The position numbers and the translations under genes were made by a program. Below the pieces are notes generated by a model. The model did no database searches, was not told the DNA's origin, and was given only the letters and a program-made list of their open reading frames with translations. 51,735 bases of DNA from assembly GCF_002142215.1 (NCBI RefSeq), contig NZ_NAST01000017.1, positions 1 through 51,735 on the forward strand, in the 5' to 3' direction. Positions 46,240 through 51,735 of the stretch are shown here, one piece after another; position 1 is the first letter of the stretch, and each line of letters opens with the position of its first letter. The stretch is from Gilliamella sp. N-G2. Its GTDB lineage: Bacteria > Pseudomonadota > Gammaproteobacteria > Enterobacterales > Orbaceae.

Positions 46240-47292
46240 CGCTGAAATCTCTTCTAGATAAGCTTTCGCATCTTCATCGCCCTGCTCGCTGGCTTTAGTG
46301 AACCAATAAATCGCAAGGTTATCATTTTGTTTAACGTCTTCACCTTCTAGATATTTAATTCCTAAATTATATTGCGCATCAACACTTCCTTGCTTAGCGG
46401 CTTTGGTATACCATTCTATCGCTTTTTGTTCATCTTTTTGTACACCACCACCAACATCATACATAACAGCAATATTATATTGAGCGTCAGCATTACCACC
46501 TTCGGCAGCTTTAGTAAACCAATGTGCAGCTTGAGTATTATCAGGTCTTGTTCCTGCACCGGTTGCATACATAATACCTAAATTATACATAGCCAATATA
46601 TGACCACGTTCTGCAGCTTGAGTATAAAAATAAAGCGCAGCAACATAATCCTGAGTTAAACCATCACCATTTTGAGACATTACCCCTAAATAATATTGTG
46701 CTTCAGGATTATTATCTTTGGCCGCTTTACTAAACCAGTCAGCAGCTATCATTCGATCTTTCTCTACACCATCACCAAAAAAGTACATAATACCTAAATT
46801 TAAATAGGCATCATAAATACCTTGATCACCAGCTTGGCTAAAATAATTAATCGTAGCAGAAATGTCTTTAGCAACTCCCTCACCATTTTTATACATTAAC
46901 GCTAAATTATATTTAGCTAAAGCGTAGTTCTGATCAGCTGCCAATTTAAAATATTTAAATGCTTCAGATAAATTTTCTTTAGTTCCTAATCCATTTTGAT
47001 ACATATAAGCTAAATTGTTTTGTGCCTTAGCTAATCCTTGTTCAGCTGCTTTATTGAACCAAAAAAAGGCTTTTAAATCATTAACTTCTACTCCCAATCC
47101 CTGCTTATAAATTGTTCCTAATGAATATTGTGATTGCATATCACCCTTTTCAGCAGACAATAGCAAAGAAGGAATTAATGAACTAGGATCACTAACTTTT
47201 AGCTCGGTATCTGTTTGTGTTTTAGCCTCGCTTGCAAATGATCCACAAGAGATAGATAACATCAAAGCCAATATAATTTGAAATCTTTTCAT
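46219..47292 (-). CDS. Secreted Sel1-like repeat protein
   Basis: This 357-residue protein starts at the ATG at 47292 (MKRFQIILALMLSISCGSFA, a signal peptide; a lipobox-like SISC is a weaker reading). It then has about eight consecutive Sel1-type repeats of 36 residues, each following the pattern AxxGxxxAQYNLGxMYxxGxGVxxDxxKAxxWFxKAAEQG. Such alpha-alpha superhelices mediate protein binding in the periplasm or at the surface. An ATG 39 bases upstream would add a non-signal leader. No partner is encoded next to it. Sel1 proteins are linked to exopolysaccharide control, adhesion and host interaction, so no specific function can be assigned. Confidence 0.88.
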   Translation of the reverse strand: MKRFQIILALMLSISCGSFASEAKTQTDTELKVSDPSSLIPSLLLSAEKGDMQSQYSLGTIYKQGLGVEVNDLKAFFWFNKAAEQGLAKAQNNLAYMYQNGLGTKENLSEAFKYFKLAADQNYALAKYNLALMYKNGEGVAKDISATINYFSQAGDQGIYDAYLNLGIMYFFGDGVEKDRMIAADWFSKAAKDNNPEAQYYLGVMSQNGDGLTQDYVAALYFYTQAAERGHILAMYNLGIMYATGAGTRPDNTQAAHWFTKAAEGGNADAQYNIAVMYDVGGGVQKDEQKAIEWYTKAAKQGSVDAQYNLGIKYLEGEDVKQNDNLAIYWFTKASEQGDEDAKAYLEEISAKSKKGE

Positions 47293-47449
47293 AATTGTGT
47301 AAATGCTATAATATTGAAAGTAATTATACATAATTGATTAAAAAGGGAATAGTTTTGTTTTTTTATAGTTACCTTTTTTCTTTATTTGATTGAAAGTTAA
47401 TGTTATTTTTTATGATGGTTAAATATTATATACCGATAAATTAAATGTG

Positions 47450-48913
47450 CTATAAGCCTAATTCATCCCAAATTTCATCAATATGTGCAACCACTTTTTC
47501 ATCTTTAGTAATAATGCTACCCCATTCTCGATTTGTTTCGCCCTGCCACTTGTTTGTAGCATCCAATCCCATTTTAGATCCTAAGCCAGACACTGGTGAA
47601 GCGAAGTCTAGATAATCAATTGGAGTATTATCAACAAATGTAGTATCTCGGTGTGGATCCATTCGTGTTGAAATCGCCCACATAACATCTTTCCAATCCC
47701 TAGCATTAATATCATCATCACAGACGATAATAAATTTAGTATACATAAATTGTCTTAAATAGGACCAAATGCCCATCATGACTCTTTTGGCATGCCCTGG
47801 ATATTGTTTTTTTATTGTGACAATAGCAATCCGGTAAGAACATCCCTCTGGTGGAAGATAAAAATCAACAATTTCAGGAAATTGTTTTTGCAATATTGGA
47901 ATAAACACTTCATTTAATGCTAATCCCATTACTGCAGGTTCATCTGGTGGCCTACCAGTATAAGTGGAATGATAAATGGCATCTTTGCGTCTAGTTAAAT
48001 GAGTCACAGTGAACACGGCAAATTTTTCAACTTCATTATAATAGCCAGTATGATCACCATAGGGACCTTCAACAGCTAGTTCGTTTGGATCGATATAACC
48101 TTCGAGAATAATTTCAGCTGTCGCTGGCACTTCTAATTCATTTGATAATGACTTAACAACTTCAGTTCGACTATTTCGTAACAATCCTGCAAAAGCGTAT
48201 TCTGATAATGTATCAGGTACCGGCGTAACAGCACTTAATATAGTTGCCGGATCAGCGCCTATTGCGATACTAACAGGAAAATTTTCATTTGGATGAGATT
48301 TTTGCCATTCAGCAAAATCAAGCGCGCCACCTCGATGCGATAACCAACGCATGATTAATTTATTTTTACCCAATAATTGTAAGCGATAAACACCAATATT
48401 TTGACGCTCTTTATGAGGTCCTTTGGTTACTGTTAACCCCCAAGTTACAAGTGGAGCAACATCTTCTGGCCAGCAATGCATAATAGGTAATTGAGTTAAA
48501 TTGACCTTATCATCTTTAAAAATTAATTCCTGACAAGGTGCTGAAGAGCAACGCTTTACCGGCATATTGAGAACTTGTTTATATTTAGGCAAAACATTAA
48601 AAAACTGTCGAATACCTTTCGGTGGTTCAGGCTCTCGTAAAAAAGCGAGTAATTCGCCAATTTCTCGCAATTCTGTAGTTTCTTTACGTCCCATCGCCAT
48701 AGCGACTCGTTTAGCCGTACCGAAAAGATTACACAATACTGGAATTTTATAACCAATTGGATTTTCGAATAATAATGCCGGGCCTTGTGAACGTAATACA
48801 CGATCAGCGATTTCTGTCATTTCAAGATAAGGATTAACTGGATAACTAATTCGTTTCAGTTCGCCTTGCTGCTCAAGGTAATCTAAAAAATTTCGAAAAT
48901 TAGATAATGCCAT
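47450..48913 (-). CDS. ubiD: UbiD family 3-octaprenyl-4-hydroxybenzoate carboxy-lyase
   Basis: It decarboxylates octaprenyl-4-hydroxybenzoate in ubiquinone synthesis using prenylated FMN made by UbiX. The protein of 487 residues starts at the ATG at 48913 ([22 protein letters not shown]), 7 bases after a perfect AAGGAG; a longer frame from 48928 would include that site. The family motifs [24 protein letters not shown] and the Glu-containing [11 protein letters not shown] are present. Length matches E. coli UbiD (497). Its presence implies the cell still makes ubiquinone. Confidence 0.97.
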   Translation of the reverse strand: MALSNFRNFLDYLEQQGELKRISYPVNPYLEMTEIADRVLRSQGPALLFENPIGYKIPVLCNLFGTAKRVAMAMGRKETTELREIGELLAFLREPEPPKGIRQFFNVLPKYKQVLNMPVKRCSSAPCQELIFKDDKVNLTQLPIMHCWPEDVAPLVTWGLTVTKGPHKERQNIGVYRLQLLGKNKLIMRWLSHRGGALDFAEWQKSHPNENFPVSIAIGADPATILSAVTPVPDTLSEYAFAGLLRNSRTEVVKSLSNELEVPATAEIILEGYIDPNELAVEGPYGDHTGYYNEVEKFAVFTVTHLTRRKDAIYHSTYTGRPPDEPAVMGLALNEVFIPILQKQFPEIVDFYLPPEGCSYRIAIVTIKKQYPGHAKRVMMGIWSYLRQFMYTKFIIVCDDDINARDWKDVMWAISTRMDPHRDTTFVDNTPIDYLDFASPVSGLGSKMGLDATNKWQGETNREWGSIITKDEKVVAHIDEIWDELGL

Positions 48914-48969
48914 TATGACTCCTTTCAACTCTAAATTACATTAATCAAATACAAGCTGATAAATATTAA

Positions 48970-49386
48970 CTAATCTGCATCGAAGTTTTCACTATATATA
49001 GGAACTTCTTTGATCTGATTACACTCAACAATTTTAGGTAATAAAATTTGAAACTGTTGTTGATCAACTTCAGTAAATTTATTTTGATCTACTTGATAAA
49101 ATAAATAATCCTCAGCTTTATTATCAGTTTGAATCGAAGCTAACCAGTAATTACGATCATCACTATTTTCATTGGCAAAAATTTTAATAATGCTATTTTC
49201 TCGTTTCTCAGGTTGATTATGTAATTTATAGTCGATAATTTTTTCGGCAATTTGAGAATCATACTCATCAAAAATAATGTAGTCACCTTGATTAGCTTTA
49301 CATTTTTTTATATTTATCTCAGCATAACTGTTTGACATTAGAAAGAATAAACTAAACAACAAAAAGATATATTGATTAAATTTCAT
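48970..49386 (-). CDS. Small secreted protein, unknown function
   Basis: This 138-residue protein has a clear signal peptide (1-22, ending SNSYA before EINI). The mature part is acidic, rich in Asn, Asp, Glu and Gln, and has two cysteines, one near the mature N-terminus (in KKCKANQ) and one near the C-terminus (in VECNQ), which could form a disulfide. I do not recognise the family. It starts inside the end of nudB with a 4-base overlap (ATGA), so it is translationally coupled, although nothing links it to folate synthesis. It ends about 55 bases before ubiD. Confidence 0.65.
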   Translation of the reverse strand: MKFNQYIFLLFSLFFLMSNSYAEINIKKCKANQGDYIIFDEYDSQIAEKIIDYKLHNQPEKRENSIIKIFANENSDDRNYWLASIQTDNKAEDYLFYQVDQNKFTEVDQQQFQILLPKIVECNQIKEVPIYSENFDAD

Positions 49387-49850
49387 TTTTGGTCTCTTAA
49401 ATTAATTTTCTCAATTGAACCAATTTTACCAATAGCATCACAATTATTTGGTGATACAGTAAGATTGGCTGCACTATTTATAGTTAACCATTGATAAGAT
49501 AAATGTTCTGTAAGCACTGGCGTTATCTCATCACAAAGAGGTAAATAAAACCAATGCTCTTTATTTATCTTTACTTCTGGTGCATACCGATATCTAAACT
49601 GAGGGAAAATTTCAAATTCAACCACATGTTTTGCGTCAATTAATTTAAGATTTTTTCCATTAATATCTATACCGGTCTCTTCAAAAACCTCACGAATTGC
49701 CGTATCCCTAGGCAATTCATTTTTTTCCAAACTACCTGTAACTGATTGCCAAAAATTAGGATCATCTTTACGTTGCAACATAAGAACTCGCTGAGTGCTT
49801 TTACAATAAATAACAACTAAAACAGACTCAGGGTTCTTATACTTTTGCAT
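49383..49850 (-). CDS. nudB: Dihydroneopterin triphosphate pyrophosphatase NudB
   Basis: It removes pyrophosphate from dihydroneopterin triphosphate in folate synthesis. The 155-residue Nudix protein contains a full Nudix box, GX5EX7REVFEETGI (from GSLEKNE near residue 38 to about 61). The N-terminal PESVLVVIYCKSTQRVLMLQR and the C-terminal EHLSYQWLTINSA are typical of NudB. It lies 10 bases after aspS on the same strand. Confidence 0.95.
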   Translation of the reverse strand: MQKYKNPESVLVVIYCKSTQRVLMLQRKDDPNFWQSVTGSLEKNELPRDTAIREVFEETGIDINGKNLKLIDAKHVVEFEIFPQFRYRYAPEVKINKEHWFYLPLCDEITPVLTEHLSYQWLTINSAANLTVSPNNCDAIGKIGSIEKINLRDQK

Positions 49851-49860
49851 ATAAATACCG

Positions 49861-51618
49861 TTACTTTTGGCTCACTTCAATACCAAGTTCCTTTAACGCT
49901 GCTGGATTAGCTGGACTAGGCGCATCAGTTAACAAACATGTGGCTGCAGTTGTTTTTGGAAAAGCAATAACATCGCGGATATTATCTGTTCCAGTTAATA
50001 GCATAGTTAATCTATCTAAGCCAAAGGCTAAACCTGCATGCGGTGGCGTACCATATTTTAGCGCATCAAGTAAGAAGCCAAATTTTTCACGTTGATCATC
50101 TTCATTAATACCTAAAATTGAGAATACGGCTTGTTGCATTTCACTTCGATGAATACGCACAGAACCACCACCGACTTCATAACCATTAATAACCATATCG
50201 TATGCATTAGCTACCGCATTTTCAGGGTTACTGATTAATTGCTCTGGAGTGAAATCCTTCGGTGATGTGAATGGATGATGCATAGCACTTAAGCCTTCGT
50301 CTGTTTCTTCAAACATAGGGAAATCAACAATCCAAAGTACTGCCCATTTGTTTTCATCAGTTATACTTAAATCTTTACCGACTTTCAAACGTAAAGCCCC
50401 TAATGCATCACTAACAATTTTATAGCTATCTGCACCAAATAGTAAAATATCACCATCTTTAGCATCAGCACGATTCAATAAAGCTTCCATTTGAGTTTCA
50501 TTAAAGAATTTAGCTATAGGGCTTTGTACACCAGCTAAACCTTTGTTACGTTCATTAACTTTGATCCACGCCATACCTTTAGCGCCGTATACCGAGATAA
50601 ATTGCGTATAATCATCTAATTGTTTGCGCGTTAATTGTGCACCATTTGGTACGCAAAGTAGCGCAACACGACCTTTTGGATCATTCGCTGGCGTTGAAAA
50701 TACTTTAAAATCAATATCTTTTACTAAATCAGCCACATCAATAATTTCCAGTGGATTACGTAAATCTGGTTTATCACTACCAAATCGTCGCATTGCTTCA
50801 GCAAAAGTTAATATTGGAAAACTACCTAAATCGACATTTTTCACATGTAACCAAAGTTCACGAATCATTTTCTCCATAATTTCACGCACTTGTTCAGCAC
50901 TCATAAAAGATGTCTCAACATCAATTTGAGTAAATTCTGGTTGACGATCAGCGCGAAGATCTTCATCACGAAAACATTTAACTATTTGATAATAGCGATC
51001 AAAGCCTGACATCATTAGTAGCTGTTTAAATAACTGCGGCGATTGTGGCAATGCATAAAACTCACCATTATGAACACGACTTGGTACAAGATAATCTCGA
51101 GCCCCTTCAGGTGTTGCTTTGGTTAACATTGGTGTTTCGATATCTAAAAAGCCATGTTCATTCATGAAAGAACGAACAAATGCGGTAATTTTGGCTCGAG
51201 TTTTGAAAATGGTAGACATTTCCGGACGACGCAAATCAATATAACGATATTTTAAACGCTGCTCTTCACTGTTATTTTGATTAAAATCAAGAGGTAAGAT
51301 ATCACTACGATTAAAAATAATCAGCTCTGTGGCCAAAATTTCAACTTCACCCGTTGCCATATCTTTATTAACTTGACCATCAGGTCTTGCTCTTACTTTC
51401 CCTTTAATTTGAATACAAAATTCATTACGTAATTCGCTAGCTAATTCGTGTGCTTGTGGGTAATCAGGATCAAAAAAAACTTGCACAATTCCTTCACGAT
51501 CACGCATATCAATAAAAATCATTCCACCTAAATCTCGGCGTTTATTGACCCATCCACATAGTGTGACTTCTTGATTAATATAACTTGCGTTTAATTGTCC
51601 GCAATAAATTGTTCTCAT
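49861..51618 (-). CDS. aspS: Aspartyl-tRNA synthetase AspS
   Basis: It charges tRNA-Asp. The protein of 585 residues starts at the ATG at 51618 ([10 protein letters not shown], matching E. coli MRTEYCGQL), with AGGATA upstream; a longer frame from 51645 has no family support. The order is: N-terminal OB-fold anticodon domain (about 1-105) with [18 protein letters not shown]; class II motif 1 around [16 protein letters not shown]; motif 2 around [18 protein letters not shown]; a GAD insert; and motif 3 [15 protein letters not shown] near 535. Length is close to E. coli AspS (590). Confidence 0.98.
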   Translation of the reverse strand: MRTIYCGQLNASYINQEVTLCGWVNKRRDLGGMIFIDMRDREGIVQVFFDPDYPQAHELASELRNEFCIQIKGKVRARPDGQVNKDMATGEVEILATELIIFNRSDILPLDFNQNNSEEQRLKYRYIDLRRPEMSTIFKTRAKITAFVRSFMNEHGFLDIETPMLTKATPEGARDYLVPSRVHNGEFYALPQSPQLFKQLLMMSGFDRYYQIVKCFRDEDLRADRQPEFTQIDVETSFMSAEQVREIMEKMIRELWLHVKNVDLGSFPILTFAEAMRRFGSDKPDLRNPLEIIDVADLVKDIDFKVFSTPANDPKGRVALLCVPNGAQLTRKQLDDYTQFISVYGAKGMAWIKVNERNKGLAGVQSPIAKFFNETQMEALLNRADAKDGDILLFGADSYKIVSDALGALRLKVGKDLSITDENKWAVLWIVDFPMFEETDEGLSAMHHPFTSPKDFTPEQLISNPENAVANAYDMVINGYEVGGGSVRIHRSEMQQAVFSILGINEDDQREKFGFLLDALKYGTPPHAGLAFGLDRLTMLLTGTDNIRDVIAFPKTTAATCLLTDAPSPANPAALKELGIEVSQK

Positions 51619-51656
51619 TAAATATATCCTGTGTACAATTGTCAAAAATGATAATT

Positions 51657-51684
51657 ATTATAGAGCAATTTATCGGGGGATAAA
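51657..51684 (-). promoter_or_regulatory. Predicted aspS promoter region with a short inverted repeat
   Basis: A perfect -10 TATAAT (minus strand, 51657-51662) lies about 40 bases before the aspS ATG. The -35 is weak (CTTTAT at 17-base spacing). An inverted repeat, TTTATC at 51669-51674 with GATAAA at 51679-51684, separated by four G residues, sits over the spacer and -35 area and could be an operator. Confidence 0.4.
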
Positions 51685-51735
51685 GACCATCTATAAAAAT
51701 AATCCTTATTTAATTTATTTATACTCAGTTTAGTG

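Noticed and set aside
46219-47292. Tandem protein repeats in the Sel1 gene considered as a DNA repeat array or CRISPR
   Set aside because: The periodicity is at protein level with diverged codons; the DNA units are neither identical nor separated by unique spacers.
48556-48801. Open frame inside ubiD in another frame, hydrophobic and Tyr/Cys-rich
   Set aside because: It is a frame-shifted shadow of ubiD, which is intact and full-length.
1-51735. Insertion sequences, prophage, integron or CRISPR anywhere in the window
   Set aside because: No transposase, integrase, phage structural gene, cas gene or regular direct repeat was found when reading both strands.

Overview
The window is an AT-rich chromosomal segment of a gammaproteobacterium. 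Conserved neighbourhoods match Enterobacterales/Pasteurellales-type chromosomes: accD-folC-dedD-cvpA-purF, pyrF-yciH, tmk-holB, yejABEF, yajC-secD-secF and nudB-aspS. The low GC (about one third by eye), the compact layout and the protein sequences suggest an Orbaceae-like insect-gut symbiont (Gilliamella/Frischella relatives). That assignment is an inference, not a database result. I see no insertion sequence, prophage, CRISPR array or rRNA. There is one tRNA, tRNA-Ala(GGC).

Layout. 1-5.0 kb: purine, folate and fatty-acid housekeeping genes on the minus strand. 5.3-6.7 kb: tmaR, then pyrF-yciH. 6.75-10.6 kb: an MBOAT acyltransferase with two SGNH-hydrolase-fold proteins, a probable cell-envelope O-acetylation set. 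10.7-12.3 kb: tmk-holB. 12.5-15 kb: accessory genes, including an frdC-frdD pair without frdA-frdB and a secreted protein with YD-like elements. 15-20.9 kb: the yejABEF peptide importer. 21.4-22.2 kb: a small HhH protein and a ClbS (colibactin self-resistance) homologue. 22.4-33.1 kb: one continuous plus-strand urea operon, urtABCDE-ureDABCEFG, behind a clear sigma-54 promoter. 33.2-37.1 kb: a PchB-like chorismate-mutase-fold protein, tRNA-Ala, secF-secD-yajC. 37.3-43.2 kb: nuoJKLMN only, the distal membrane arm of complex I. 43.5-51.7 kb: ppc, a Sel1-repeat protein, ubiD, a small secreted protein, nudB and aspS.

How it fits together. The urea block encodes import (ABC transporter), hydrolysis (nickel urease UreABC) and metallocentre assembly (UreDEFG). 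All expected active-site residues are present, and the sigma-54 promoter suggests NtrC-type nitrogen control. This fits scavenging of waste urea.

The most unusual features are two respiratory membrane modules that lack their catalytic partners here and have lost key residues while keeping open frames. In NuoJ, NuoK, NuoL and NuoM many otherwise conserved proton-path residues are replaced: NuoK E36 to V and E72 to Q; NuoM K265 to N and E407 to N; NuoL H254, H334, H338 and K342 lost. NuoN carries an insert of about 80 residues rich in Ser/Thr/Glu. FrdC and FrdD lack the Arg-Glu, Trp and His-Arg residues tied to menaquinone binding. These look like repurposed or decaying complexes and are the best candidates for undescribed biology in the window. 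Comparisons with E. coli proteins are from memory and should be re-aligned.
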